The position numbers were made by a program, and so were the translations under genes. From the NCBI RefSeq assembly GCF_032393985.1, contig NZ_CP135918.1:2728001-2792000 (forward strand): a DNA stretch of 64,000 nt, in the 5' to 3' direction. Source of the DNA: Fischerella sp. JS2. Lineage in GTDB: Bacteria > Cyanobacteriota > Cyanobacteriia > Cyanobacteriales > Nostocaceae. Shown here one piece after another: positions 1 to 8,681 of this stretch. Numbering within the stretch: position 1 is the first letter of the stretch; each line of letters opens with the position of its first letter. The notes below the pieces were generated by a model. It did no database searches. It was not told the DNA's origin and was given only the letters and a program-made list of their open reading frames with translations.

Positions 1-1
1 A

Positions 2-598
2 ATTGCAAAAATTTCTGGATTGTCAATTTTACAAAGCCCTCTACAAGGAGAGTTGGGGGGATCTCCTGGTTTTATCAGCTTAGATCAAACACGTTTAACT
101 GTGACTGTTTCCGGCTTAGGTATAACAGGTTTTACTGCCGAAGAAATTCTCGATCAACAGTTCGGTGTAACTGCGGAATTTGCATCGCTACAGCATCTTA
201 CGTTCATTATCAGTTTAGGCAACACTCAAGAAGATATCGAGCAGTTGGTGCAAGCTTTTACTAAACTTGCTGAGATCACCTCACCCCCTCTCTCCTATAA
301 AGCAGAAGGGGTGGAAATATGGGATGATGTTTTTAGTATGGGGGCTTCTGTGCATATATCGCCTCGTGAAGCTTTTTTTTCTGCGACAGAAACTTTACCA
401 ATTTCAAAAACTATAGGACGTATTTGTGCTGAAATCGTCTATCCTTATCCCCCTGGTATTCCTGTGTTGATGCCGGGAGAAATAATTACTAAACCTGCGT
501 TGGAATATTTACAACAAATCCAGACAATGGGCGGATTTATTAGTGGTTGTGCGGATACTAGTTTAAGTACAATTACTGTTGTAAATGGTAAATTTTGA
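2..598 (+). CDS. Orn/Lys/Arg decarboxylase, C-terminal part (partial)
   Basis: The reading frame is already open at the left edge, so the gene starts outside the window. About 198 residues are visible. The segment YPYPPGIPVLMPGEIIT near residue 142 is typical of the C-terminal domain of PLP-dependent ornithine/lysine/arginine decarboxylases of the SpeA/Cad fold type. The PLP lysine lies upstream and cannot be seen. In cyanobacteria such genes are often annotated as arginine or lysine decarboxylases of polyamine metabolism, but the substrate cannot be decided from this fragment. The TTG at position 20 is an ordinary leucine codon, not the start. The family call is fairly sure, the substrate is not. 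Confidence 0.8.
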   Translation: MAKISGLSILQSPLQGELGGSPGFISLDQTRLTVTVSGLGITGFTAEEILDQQFGVTAEFASLQHLTFIISLGNTQEDIEQLVQAFTKLAEITSPPLSYKAEGVEIWDDVFSMGASVHISPREAFFSATETLPISKTIGRICAEIVYPYPPGIPVLMPGEIITKPALEYLQQIQTMGGFISGCADTSLSTITVVNGKF

Positions 599-613
599 TT
601 AAATACACCGTAT

Positions 614-991
614 TTAGGAGTGTTTATCTAACAACTTTTGAAACAAACTATCTGATGCCCAAAAAGATGTACTTTGATAGGTTCGGACAGCAGTAGGTAA
701 ATCGATGAGTTTCATAGTCGCTGCTTGATCTAGAATTCCGAGGATACCCGTAAGAACAAGTCCTCTTTCTGTAGCAATGCGACGTGCTTTCATATCGTCC
801 AGCAAGAGTAAATCTGCTTTGACTTCTTGTGCTAAAAGAATGGCTGCGCGTCCTCCAGGATCAAATAGATCAACGATCGCATCAGAAGGTTTAGTAACAG
901 GCTGAATTTTGAGCCAATCTGGTGGAGTCGTAATCCAAGTTTGGACAAGTGGTGGAGCAAAAGTATCGGATAGCTCAATTTAGACAGCCAT
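614..991 (-). pseudogene. Decayed PIN-domain (DUF3368-like) toxin gene
   Basis: Read on the minus strand from 979 to 614, the frame gives about 121 residues resembling the middle and C-terminal part of DUF3368/PIN-domain proteins. Recognisable pieces are FDPGGRAAILLAQEVKADLL, LLDDMKARRIA and GLVLTGILGIL; the acidic residues in these blocks match the family's conserved positions. Directly upstream in the same frame, an ATG at 991 is followed after three codons by TAA (982-980). About 35 N-terminal residues, including the first catalytic aspartate, are missing. No antitoxin gene is adjacent. I read it as a toxin remnant of a lost VapBC-like module. An ATT or internal start could still give a short product, but it would lack part of the active site. 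Confidence 0.6.
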
Positions 992-1127
992 ACTATCAAC
1001 TTTTTGAAATGCGATCGCCCAAAATACTCTCTATTTTAGTAAGAGTATAGCTAGAGATACTAGCCTATCTTAATTGGAATTATTTCTCGTATGATATTTT
1101 TCCAGACCGATTTTGGTGAAATATTTT

Positions 1128-1589
1128 ATGGTGCAAAAACACTTGCAAGACTTCCAAGTATTTCCTAAGCACATTGGAATTTGGTATGGTTCCTGGACAT
1201 GTTTGGATGCTAAAGCTAAGGAAACTCTACGTTTTGAGGCTGAAATTACGCAGAAAATTATTGAAAACCAATGGATACAAACCAATACCTACAAATATCC
1301 TGATGGTAGGAATGTAACTAACTCTTTTGTCGGTAAAGTAATTAGTGAAGATGAAGTAGAAATAGAAGCTCTGGATCTTCCTGAGTGGCAAAATTTTAGA
1401 ACAATTGCTCGAGAATATGGAGATAATATGATTATCTTTAATGTTTGGAACAAAGCAACTGGTAATTTATTTGCGACGGAAATAATCAATCTAATTAATC
1501 ACAACAATCGATGTCGCACAACTCAAAGCTTTACCGAGGAAGGAAAGGTAAAAGGCTTTATGTTGATTGTTGAAGAGCGAGTTTTATAA
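1128..1589 (+). CDS. DUF3598-like (lipocalin-type) hypothetical protein
   Basis: A 153-residue protein if the ATG at 1128 is used; an in-frame TTG at 1113 would add five residues. The pattern HIGIWYGSWTCLDAKA, then WIQTNTYKYPDGR, then alternating beta-strand-like segments resembles the N-terminal domain of the cyanobacterial DUF3598 family, which is thought to form a lipocalin/fatty-acid-binding-like barrel. No signal peptide or membrane segment is visible. It stands alone, with a PIN-gene remnant upstream and a palindrome-containing gap downstream. The family call rests on remembered sequence pattern only; the function is unknown. Confidence 0.5.
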   Translation: MVQKHLQDFQVFPKHIGIWYGSWTCLDAKAKETLRFEAEITQKIIENQWIQTNTYKYPDGRNVTNSFVGKVISEDEVEIEALDLPEWQNFRTIAREYGDNMIIFNVWNKATGNLFATEIINLINHNNRCRTTQSFTEEGKVKGFMLIVEERVL

Positions 1590-1715
1590 TAAGTTTTGAA
1601 TAATTAAATTTTGCAAGCAAGGTCACGATTTTTTTGTATTCTTTGTTTTTTTAACCTATAAAATTAGTTATGTATATATAGCAATCTTAGATAATTTGTG
1701 AGAATTGCAAAGTTT

Positions 1716-1749
1716 AGCTCTCCGACTTCTCCTGCGAAGTCGGGGAGCT
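1716..1749. repeat. Strong isolated hairpin (14-bp stem)
   Basis: AGCTCTCCGACTTC (1716-1729) pairs with GAAGTCGGGGAGCT (1736-1749) across a six-base loop, with one G-U type mismatch. It lies in the 348-base gap 1590-1937, where I see no gene. It resembles the end hairpins of IS200/IS605 elements, so it may be a solo transposon end or a terminator for the gene ending at 1589. There is no long T run after it. Confidence 0.55.
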
Positions 1750-1937
1750 TGTTTTGGGTTAGTTTTTGTCGATTTAGTCCACAGCAATTTTAGGAATCTT
1801 TTAATTCTTGCCTTATTGACAACACGTGTGTTACATATATAATACAAAGTATTTCTACTGCCAACAAGAACTGATCCAAACAAATGCTCAAACATCTCTA
1901 TTCAATCATTAATCCACCTTTTCATTAGCTGAAGAAT

Positions 1938-2612
1938 GTGTTGCTTCAACATGACTATACAGGGACTTTTGAAGCCCATATTACCGTCAATGCTCCTAAT
2001 TTAAGCGATCGCAAAAAATTTTCTCACTTTTGCCAAGCTTTGAGTGTCAAATGCATACTCATTGAATTGCCACAGGGAGTAATGCGATCGCAACCAATGA
2101 CTGCATCTCATCATCACGGAAGATTGAAAAATGTGCTGACAGATGTGCAGGGACTAGTGCAAAAGTTGCTGGATGCGGGTTTTGAGGTAGCGCGAATCAA
2201 GATAGAGGCGATGGTAAATAACCATGATGTGCCAGTTACTGACGAACAAGCACAAGCATTACCCGCAACTAATTATTTTGAGTTTCATGTCAAAGTCACC
2301 TTACCTGCAAGTGAGGATTTGCAGGTACTGAGAAAATACTGCTGGGAACATAATGCTCATCTTTCTACTAATGCTCTCAAACATTCTGTTGATGGACAAC
2401 AGCAGCGCTTTATTACCATGCGTGTGTATAGTGTAGGACACTATAGCGCCCAAGCACATTTTTATACATTGCTATCTGCACTCAAACAGAAAGGATGGAA
2501 GCTATCTCAACCGCAACAGGAATACACCGTTTATGACAGTAACTTGAACTTGGATGCAGGCTGGTTCAGCATTGACAATCAAGGAGGAGAAGACGATCAT
2601 GCCCAATATTAA
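1938..2612 (+). CDS. Conserved hypothetical protein paired with AbiEii-like gene
   Basis: A soluble 224-residue protein I cannot assign to a named family. It seems to hold two similar alpha/beta halves, one starting FEAHITVNAPN near residue 11 and the other YFEFHVKVTLP near residue 113. This suggests a duplicated ferredoxin-like fold. A histidine cluster (SHHHGRLKN, near residue 58) is the most likely active or metal-binding site. The last 14 bases overlap the start of the next gene, so the two are probably translationally coupled and functionally linked. Function unknown; the pairing with a nucleotidyltransferase toxin-like protein suggests a partner, regulator or neutralising protein. Confidence 0.7.
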   Translation: MLLQHDYTGTFEAHITVNAPNLSDRKKFSHFCQALSVKCILIELPQGVMRSQPMTASHHHGRLKNVLTDVQGLVQKLLDAGFEVARIKIEAMVNNHDVPVTDEQAQALPATNYFEFHVKVTLPASEDLQVLRKYCWEHNAHLSTNALKHSVDGQQQRFITMRVYSVGHYSAQAHFYTLLSALKQKGWKLSQPQQEYTVYDSNLNLDAGWFSIDNQGGEDDHAQY

Positions 2613-3447
2613 AGAATATTTACTCAATCTTGCCACTGCCACTGGTCGTCCCTCCGAAGAAGTGCTGACTTACCATTTGTTAGAAGGTGTGTTACGGCGA
2701 GTATCCCACTCAATTTATGCTCAAGATTTAGTTTTGCGTGGTGGGATGCTTACCCGCATTTGGGTTCCATCTGGACGACGAATTGCTGTAGATGTGGATT
2801 TTTTGGGTCTTTATCCGTTTGATATAGAAAATACACAGCAAAAGTTTCAAGATATTCTGGCTGCAAAGAACTTAGCAGATGGTGTGGTATTCCATCTGGA
2901 GAGTTTGCAAACCAGAGGAATCTGGCTTAATACTGAGTTTCCTGGCGTGCGGGTCAACATTGATGCGGCTGTGGTTGATTATCAACAGAATATTCAAATT
3001 GATGTGGGTTTTGGTGATCCATTAGTACCACCTGCTATGTGGATAGATTATCCAACGCTTTTACCAGAAAAAGCTGTGCGGCTACAGGCTGTGCGTCCAG
3101 AAACAATGGTCGGTTGGAAGTTGCATGGATTAGTGGAACAAGGTGCGAAACGTTGGCGACCAAAAGATTTGTATGATCTGATGTTGTTGAGTACTCAGGT
3201 AGTACTTAATGAAGCCTCACTTGGTGAGGCGATCGCTATTGCATTTAGTAGCCGCAATACTCCTTTACAGGAGGTAGTGGAAATTTTAGCTGCACCCCAA
3301 TGGTGGAATAACAGCAAAAACCGCAGCAAATGGAAATGGTACACCAGAAAAGTACCGACGCAGATCATGCCAGAAGATTTCCTAGTCGTTGTTGATGTCG
3401 CGATTGGACGGTGGAAAAGTGTTGTGGAGATTACTACCGTTGAGTAG
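2599..3447 (+). CDS. AbiEii/AbiGii-type nucleotidyltransferase family protein
   Basis: A 282-residue protein starting at ATG 2599 with ribosome-binding site AAGGAGG about 12 bases upstream. The motif LRGGMLTRIW...RIAVDVDFLG near residues 48-68 is the GG-x-DxDF-type signature of the AbiEii/MNT nucleotidyltransferase superfamily. The later KLHGLVEQGAKRWRPKDLYDLMLL block matches the conserved C-terminal helix of AbiEii-like proteins. Family members act as type IV toxins or abortive-infection effectors that transfer nucleotides to RNA. Normally AbiEi, with a winged-helix DNA-binding domain, is the antitoxin; here the upstream overlapping gene is not a recognisable AbiEi. A housekeeping role cannot be excluded. 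Confidence 0.8.
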   Translation: MPNIKEYLLNLATATGRPSEEVLTYHLLEGVLRRVSHSIYAQDLVLRGGMLTRIWVPSGRRIAVDVDFLGLYPFDIENTQQKFQDILAAKNLADGVVFHLESLQTRGIWLNTEFPGVRVNIDAAVVDYQQNIQIDVGFGDPLVPPAMWIDYPTLLPEKAVRLQAVRPETMVGWKLHGLVEQGAKRWRPKDLYDLMLLSTQVVLNEASLGEAIAIAFSSRNTPLQEVVEILAAPQWWNNSKNRSKWKWYTRKVPTQIMPEDFLVVVDVAIGRWKSVVEITTVE

Positions 3448-3474
3448 AGTTAATTGAGCTTGCGGTTGCGGATG

Positions 3475-4476
3475 TTAATTTAACTGCTCAATTGTTCTAT
3501 CAATTAAATCTACACCTTGGTGTACCGTTTCAATCAAACTCAATTCTGCACGCAACTGTGCTGCACCCACAAAACCTTTTGCATACCAAGTCATATGTTT
3601 ACGGGCTTGCAGAATTCCGCGATCGCCTTTATATTCCCAAAGTGCCTGTAGATGTTCTTTGGCACATTCCAAACGCTGTAGCGGTGTTGGTGGTGGTAAC
3701 TTCTGGCCAGTTTTGAGAAAATAATCTATCTCTCCTACTAAAAACGGATAACCTAATGTTCCCCGCGAACACATTACCCCATCAGCACCTGTTGACTGTA
3801 AACATTGCACCGCCGACTCTACCGAAAAAATATCACCATTGGCAATCACTGGAATTGAAAGCACTTCTTTGACACGACCAATCCATTCCCAACGGGCGTT
3901 ACCATTGTAACCTTGAGCGCGAGTCCGGGCATGGATTGTAATCATTTGTGCGCCTGCATCTTGCATTCTTTTGGCAAAATCCAGGATCGTAATTTCCTCA
4001 TCATTCCAGCCGATACGAGTTTTAACTGTTACAGGTACATCTACAGCGTTGACAACTTCCCTAACTATAGCTTCAGCAACTTGTGGTTGTCGCAGTAGCG
4101 AAGAACCGCCACCCTTTTTGGTAATTTTATTAACAGGGCAACCCATATTAATATCAATTGTGTCTGCACCTTCTGCCACTGCCTTCTGTGCTGCTTCTGC
4201 TAAAAAATCGGGACGACAGTCAAACAACTGGATGCTAATTGGTCGTTCGTTGGCGTCTACCTCCATGATTTTTGGCAATTTTTTGACATGATGTAACTCT
4301 GTCGCACTCACCATTTCTGTGTACATCATCGAATCTGGTGCGTAGCGACGTACCAAGCGACGAAACACCAAATCTGTCACCCCAGAAAGAGGTGACTGCA
4401 AAACCCGACTGTTCGCCTCAAAATTACCAACTTTTAAAGGTGATGAGAGTCTAGTTTTGAGATTGGGAGAAAGCAT
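3475..4476 (-). CDS. dusB: tRNA-dihydrouridine synthase (DusB-like)
   Basis: A 333-residue FMN-dependent enzyme that reduces specific uridines in the D-loop of tRNA, using NADPH. Family signatures are SPLSGVTDLVFRRL near residue 28, SIQLFDC, the substrate-binding INMGCPVNKITKKGGGSSLL with its catalytic cysteine near residue 109, VKTRIGW, TIHARTRAQGY and PVIANGDI. Length is normal and the ATG at 4476 fits. It converges with the AbiEii-like gene (27-base gap) and is followed upstream by the Rpn-type gene in the same direction. The Dus family is certain; the B subclass is inferred from overall resemblance. Confidence 0.92.
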   Translation of the reverse strand: MLSPNLKTRLSSPLKVGNFEANSRVLQSPLSGVTDLVFRRLVRRYAPDSMMYTEMVSATELHHVKKLPKIMEVDANERPISIQLFDCRPDFLAEAAQKAVAEGADTIDINMGCPVNKITKKGGGSSLLRQPQVAEAIVREVVNAVDVPVTVKTRIGWNDEEITILDFAKRMQDAGAQMITIHARTRAQGYNGNARWEWIGRVKEVLSIPVIANGDIFSVESAVQCLQSTGADGVMCSRGTLGYPFLVGEIDYFLKTGQKLPPPTPLQRLECAKEHLQALWEYKGDRGILQARKHMTWYAKGFVGAAQLRAELSLIETVHQGVDLIDRTIEQLN

Positions 4477-4512
4477 AAATAATGTTTCAGTGCAAATTTT
4501 GTTATTTTTTAT

Positions 4513-5334
4513 TTAACTATCTTGACTTTGAGAGAGTTTTTGTAATTCTAGCTGAACCTCTTCTACACTCAAACCCAACTCTTTTGCTGCTTGTTCTATA
4601 CTCAATCCCAATCTCAACAACAAAGGTATCATTCTAAATTTTTCTTGACGCGCGCCTTCTTGTCTACCTTCTTGTCTACCTTCTTGCTTGGCTTCTTGAT
4701 AAACTCGTGTCTGTTTCAAATCGCTTAACCCAAACATAAGCTCAATCTCCTTTCTAGTCATTTTTGGAAACTTATAAACCAAGATTGTTTCTACTAATTC
4801 TAATAACTGCCGCTGTTTCAGTTTGTTATCTATCTCTTGCTGGGTTCGACTGATTAATTCCTTGGCATTTGCAATAGCCTTATTTTCATCGTCTACTACT
4901 AATTTGATGGTAGCAAGGTCAACTGGTAAGGATGTTGCTTTACCTAGTTCATCCAGATAAATACGACTAACACGCTGACTAGTAAAAAATTCGCTGTAAT
5001 TGTTGATATCTGATGTATCTAAGCTACGACTTGGGTAGATAACCACTCCCCGCCAAGAATTTTTGGGTTGGTTTTGACGCAGGTATAAAAAGATTTCTGA
5101 AAACAAACGCGAATAAATTTCTGTGTCTGTTTGAAACTGGACTTCGACAAAGTAAATTGGGTTTTGTTCTTCTGGAATGGGAAGAAAAACCCCATCTATT
5201 CGGAATGCGGTTTGCTTAATTTCGATGGAGGAGAATTGATAAGTGTCTGCGGTTTCGGGTGATTCACCAATTAATTCAAAGAAGATGTAGGGAAATTCCT
5301 GAAAAATACGATAAAAGATGCTGTCTGTTTTCAC
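4513..5334 (-). CDS. Rpn-family (DUF2887) PD-(D/E)XK nuclease-like protein
   Basis: A 273-residue protein of the recombination-promoting nuclease/putative transposase group that is very common in cyanobacteria. The N-terminal MKTDSIFYRIFQEFPYIFFELIG is typical of DUF2887. The nuclease core is visible as RIDGVFLP...IYFVEVQF (D and ExQ of the PD-(D/E)XK fold, residues about 46-68). A charged repeat QEGRQEGRQEGARQEK near residue 215 precedes a C-terminal helix-turn-helix-like segment (LSIEQAAKELGLSVEEVQ). The start is GTG at 5334; the ATG two bases upstream runs at once into TGA. Rpn relatives promote RecA-independent recombination, but the role here is unknown. Confidence 0.82.
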   Translation of the reverse strand: MKTDSIFYRIFQEFPYIFFELIGESPETADTYQFSSIEIKQTAFRIDGVFLPIPEEQNPIYFVEVQFQTDTEIYSRLFSEIFLYLRQNQPKNSWRGVVIYPSRSLDTSDINNYSEFFTSQRVSRIYLDELGKATSLPVDLATIKLVVDDENKAIANAKELISRTQQEIDNKLKQRQLLELVETILVYKFPKMTRKEIELMFGLSDLKQTRVYQEAKQEGRQEGRQEGARQEKFRMIPLLLRLGLSIEQAAKELGLSVEEVQLELQKLSQSQDS

Positions 5335-5818
5335 ATTCTGTAAGTTACTGAGTTTTGCACTCTTGTGATTTTACCGCGCGATCGCTCAAGCAAAAGAGCG
5401 TTACTAGGGCTAGTTGGGATTTGCATTTGCGATCGCACATTCATCAAAAGCTTTTGTATTTCCCACATCTCGATGATCATAACTCAACTAAAAGACGGCA
5501 AACACGACCATCAGATTACGGTTCACCCGAATCTCAGGAAGTATTAATTCTCATACATTAGACAAAGTGAAAGCAATAAATATATGAGCCAAGTAGAAAC
5601 ATGAAGCATAACCGCCCTTGCTAAGGTTCGGAAAACCACCCTTCATGGACTGGCTACACAGGCTCAGTATATATATCAGCATAGACTTGGGTTTTTGCCC
5701 AAGTAAAAACCAAAGGTATTGATGCTGGACTGGCTGCTTTCAAAAACCAGTTAGTTCAAAAATTAGTCCCTTATACTCCCATTCATTCATTTGTAGTTAT
5801 ACGGAGCCAGCACCTACA
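5335..5818. other. Long 5' region upstream of dnaK
   Basis: No convincing gene in this 484-base gap. Short ORFs around 5355-5561 have no recognisable products. A hairpin ACTTGGG-loop-CCCAAGT lies at 5685-5704, and HIP1 sites occur near 5389. No CIRCE element (TTAGCACTC-N9-GAGTGCTAA) is visible. The stretch probably holds the dnaK promoter and a leader. A weak ribosome-binding site (CGGAG) precedes the ATG at 5819. Confidence 0.4.
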
Positions 5819-7726
5819 ATGGCAAAAGTAGTTGGAATTGACTTAGGTACGACAAACTCCTGCGTAGCAGTAATGGAAGGTGGTAAACCCACGGTTATTG
5901 CTAATGCGGAAGGTTTTCGGACAACACCGTCAGTTGTGGCGTTTGCCAAAAATGGCGATACCTTGGTTGGGCAAATCGCCAAGCGCCAAGCGGTGATGAA
6001 CCCCGAAAATACCTTTTATTCTGTAAAACGATTTATCGGTCGCCGCTACGAAGAAGTTACAAACGAAGCAACAGAAGTTTCCTATAAAGTTGTCCAAAGT
6101 GGTGGAAACGTCAAATTGGAATGTCCCCAAGCAGGAAAAGCGTTTGCACCAGAGGAAATTTCTGCTAAAGTTCTGCGGAAGCTAGTAGAAGACGCTAGCA
6201 AATATATCGGTGAAACTGTAACTCAAGCTGTAATTACTGTTCCAGCTTACTTCAACGACTCCCAGCGCCAAGCTACCAAAGACGCTGGTAAAATTGCAGG
6301 TATTGAAGTATTACGGATTATCAACGAACCTACCGCCGCTTCGCTAGCATACGGTTTTGATAAGAAGAGCAACGAAACTATCCTTGTATTTGACCTTGGT
6401 GGTGGTACGTTTGACGTATCCATCTTGGAAGTAGGCGACGGCGTGTTTGAAGTGCTAGCTACTTCTGGTGATACCCACCTTGGTGGTGACGACTTCGATA
6501 AGAAAATTGTTGATTACTTAGCAGAAGCGTTTAAGAAAGACGAAGGTATTGATTTACGTAAAGACAGACAAGCTTTACAACGTCTGACAGAAGCAGCGGA
6601 AAAAGCCAAGATTGAACTTTCTAGCGTTACCCAAGCTGAAATCAACCTGCCATTTATCACTGCAACTCAAGACGGCCCTAAACACTTGGATATGACTCTG
6701 ACACGGGCTAAGTTTGAAGAACTTTGTTCTGATTTAATTGACCGTTGTCGTATCCCTGTAGAAAATGCTCTGCGCGATGCTAAGTTAACCAAGAATGATA
6801 TCGATGAAGTCGTGCTAGTGGGTGGTTCTACTCGTATTCCTGCCGTCCAAGATGTGGTGAAGCGACTTCTGAGTAAAGAACCAAACCAAAGTGTTAACCC
6901 TGATGAAGTGGTAGCAGTTGGTGCTGCGATTCAAGCTGGTGTACTTGCTGGTGATGTCACAGGTATCTTGTTGTTAGACGTAACACCGCTATCTCTAGGT
7001 GTAGAAACCTTGGGTGGTGTCATGACCAAGATTATTCCTCGCAACACCACTATTCCTACCAAGAAGTCAGAAGTCTTCTCCACCGCCGTGGATGGTCAAA
7101 CCAACGTCGAAATTCACGTCCTCCAAGGCGAACGGGAAATGGCAGGCGATAACAAGAGTTTGGGAACCTTCCGTCTTGATGGTATTCCCCCTGCACCCCG
7201 TGGTGTACCCCAAATCGAGGTGGTGTTTGATATTGACGCCAACGGTATATTGAACGTTACCGCTAAAGACAAAGGTACTGGTAAGGAACAGTCCATTAGC
7301 ATTACTGGTGCTTCTACCCTTGATAAATCCGACGTTGAGCGGATGGTGAGAGAAGCTGAGCAAAATGCTGCTACTGACAAAGAGCGTCGTGAGAAAATCG
7401 ATCGCAAGAATCAAGCAGACTCTTTGGCATACCAAGCCGAAAAACAATTGCAAGAGTTGGGTGATAAAGTCCCGGCTGCTGACAAGACCAAAGTTGAAGG
7501 TTTGGTGAAAGATTTGCGCGATGCTATTACCAAAGATGACGACGAGCAAATCAAGAAATTAATGCCAGAACTACAACAAGCGCTGTTTGCTGTTGGTAGC
7601 AACATCTATCAGCAAGCTGGTGGCGATGCATCTGGTGATGGTGCTGGTACTACAGATGCTGATGCTTCCTCTGGTGGTAGTGGCGGTGATGATGTGATTG
7701 ACGCTGATTTCACAGAGTCTAAGTAA
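5819..7726 (+). CDS. dnaK: Molecular chaperone DnaK (Hsp70)
   Basis: A 635-residue Hsp70. ATPase signatures are visible: GIDLGTTNS (6-14), [17 protein letters not shown] (about 193-209) and [14 protein letters not shown] (about 336-349). A substrate-binding domain and a helical lid follow, with a Gly/Asp-rich tail ending [12 protein letters not shown], typical of bacterial DnaK. It folds client proteins with DnaJ and GrpE, neither of which is adjacent. Cyanobacteria carry several dnaK copies; length and tail fit the essential DnaK2 type, but paralogue identity is inferred. Strong palindromes follow the stop codon. Confidence 0.97.
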   Translation: MAKVVGIDLGTTNSCVAVMEGGKPTVIANAEGFRTTPSVVAFAKNGDTLVGQIAKRQAVMNPENTFYSVKRFIGRRYEEVTNEATEVSYKVVQSGGNVKLECPQAGKAFAPEEISAKVLRKLVEDASKYIGETVTQAVITVPAYFNDSQRQATKDAGKIAGIEVLRIINEPTAASLAYGFDKKSNETILVFDLGGGTFDVSILEVGDGVFEVLATSGDTHLGGDDFDKKIVDYLAEAFKKDEGIDLRKDRQALQRLTEAAEKAKIELSSVTQAEINLPFITATQDGPKHLDMTLTRAKFEELCSDLIDRCRIPVENALRDAKLTKNDIDEVVLVGGSTRIPAVQDVVKRLLSKEPNQSVNPDEVVAVGAAIQAGVLAGDVTGILLLDVTPLSLGVETLGGVMTKIIPRNTTIPTKKSEVFSTAVDGQTNVEIHVLQGEREMAGDNKSLGTFRLDGIPPAPRGVPQIEVVFDIDANGILNVTAKDKGTGKEQSISITGASTLDKSDVERMVREAEQNAATDKERREKIDRKNQADSLAYQAEKQLQELGDKVPAADKTKVEGLVKDLRDAITKDDDEQIKKLMPELQQALFAVGSNIYQQAGGDASGDGAGTTDADASSGGSGGDDVIDADFTESK

Positions 7727-7791
7727 TTGTTGATTGTTTTTGGTTGTTGGTTGTTGGGAACAACCAACTATCAACTATTAACAATCAACAA
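7727..7791. repeat. Inverted repeat after dnaK
   Basis: TTGTTGATTGTT (7727-7738) pairs with AACAATCAACAA (7780-7791). Between them a second nested pair, GGTTGTTGGTTGTT and AACAACCAAC, forms an inner stem. It begins two bases after the stop codon and may stabilise or end the dnaK transcript. The GTTGTTGGTT wording is a common short repeat type in this genome. Confidence 0.6.
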
Positions 7792-7802
7792 ATTTAACAA
7801 TT

Positions 7803-7838
7803 ACCACTCAAGGTATACCTTTGGGTGGTCATTTTTTT
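7803..7838 (+). terminator. Rho-independent-like terminator of dnaK
   Basis: ACCACTCAAGG (7803-7813) pairs with CCTTTGGGTGGT (7818-7829), with a small bulge, around a TATA loop. A run of seven T follows at 7832-7838. Confidence 0.7.
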
Positions 7839-7893
7839 GTTTGATAGAGAGTTAATAGTTAGTGGTTAGTAGTTGATTGATCAGGAGATGCAA

Positions 7894-8541
7894 ATGTCAT
7901 ACCCAGCAGCACCTTGGACGCTAAAAGGCTATGCTCTGCTAACTTCGCATTTACTAGATGTCAACCGTGTTCGCCACTTAATTCCTAAAGAATTAGAAAT
8001 TAAAACTGTGTGGCCTGGTAAAACGCTGGGTGGTGTTTATTTGTCTTACTATAGTTCAGAGTCGGTATTAGAGTATAGTGAGTTAATTGTTGTACCAGCA
8101 ACTGTAAGTTATCAAGGCAAAGTTGGTAGTTGGGTTTCCCATATTTATGTGGATAATCCTGATTCAGTAGCTGGTGGGCGAGAAATCTGGGGATTACCGA
8201 AGGAGTTAGCTGATTTTACCTGGGAAAATGATAACTCTGTCACTGTGTGTCAAGGTGACAGAAAACTATGCTCTTTTAGATATTATCAACCCTGGTTCTC
8301 ATGGCCACAGAAATTTGGCGGATCTAGTTTTAGTACGATGAATTCAGATTTGCTGTTATTTTTTGCTGAATCAGAATCCCGTTTGAGTTTAGTTGGTTCT
8401 AAATTAGAAGTGCCTGCTGAAAGTCCTTTTGCTGAGGTAGGTTTGGGTCAGCCATTTTTAACTGTTCGGTGCGATCGCATGACTTTGAATGTGCAAGCAC
8501 CAGAAGTCGTGGGACAAAGGATTGTTGAAGTTGCAGTTTAG
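7894..8541 (+). CDS. Acetoacetate decarboxylase family protein
   Basis: About 215 residues. The order WTLKGYALLTSHLLDVNRVRHLIP, GGVYLSYY, then SHIYVDNPDSVAGGREIWGLPKELADF matches the acetoacetate decarboxylase (ADC) superfamily as found in cyanobacteria and plants. The REIWGLPKE block holds the family's conserved Arg and Glu region. Lysines are present, but I cannot confirm the Schiff-base lysine of true ADC, so the enzyme may act on another keto substrate. The ATG at 7894 is preferred because CAGGAG at 7881-7886 sits seven bases upstream; an ATG at 7888 is too close to it. Single gene, function uncertain. Confidence 0.78.
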   Translation: MSYPAAPWTLKGYALLTSHLLDVNRVRHLIPKELEIKTVWPGKTLGGVYLSYYSSESVLEYSELIVVPATVSYQGKVGSWVSHIYVDNPDSVAGGREIWGLPKELADFTWENDNSVTVCQGDRKLCSFRYYQPWFSWPQKFGGSSFSTMNSDLLLFFAESESRLSLVGSKLEVPAESPFAEVGLGQPFLTVRCDRMTLNVQAPEVVGQRIVEVAV

Positions 8542-8681
8542 TAGGGCGATCGCTTTTTATTTTTGGTTGAGGATGTTGTTGTCAGGAGTGCGATCGTTCT
8601 TTGCCTTTTAAATATATTAATAAACCGCAGAGGACGCAAAGGTAAACAAGAGAACCAAGATGGTGTATGTAGAGATGAAAA

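Noticed and set aside
1668-1895. 75-residue minus-strand ORF
   Set aside because: Very basic, low-complexity product over a hairpin; no ribosome-binding site and no family resemblance.
5335-5818. CIRCE heat-shock operator before dnaK
   Set aside because: A GCACTC word occurs, but no inverted GAGTGC partner at nine bases.
7067-7774. Long ORFs opposite dnaK
   Set aside because: Shadows of the strongly biased dnaK coding frame with no recognisable protein.
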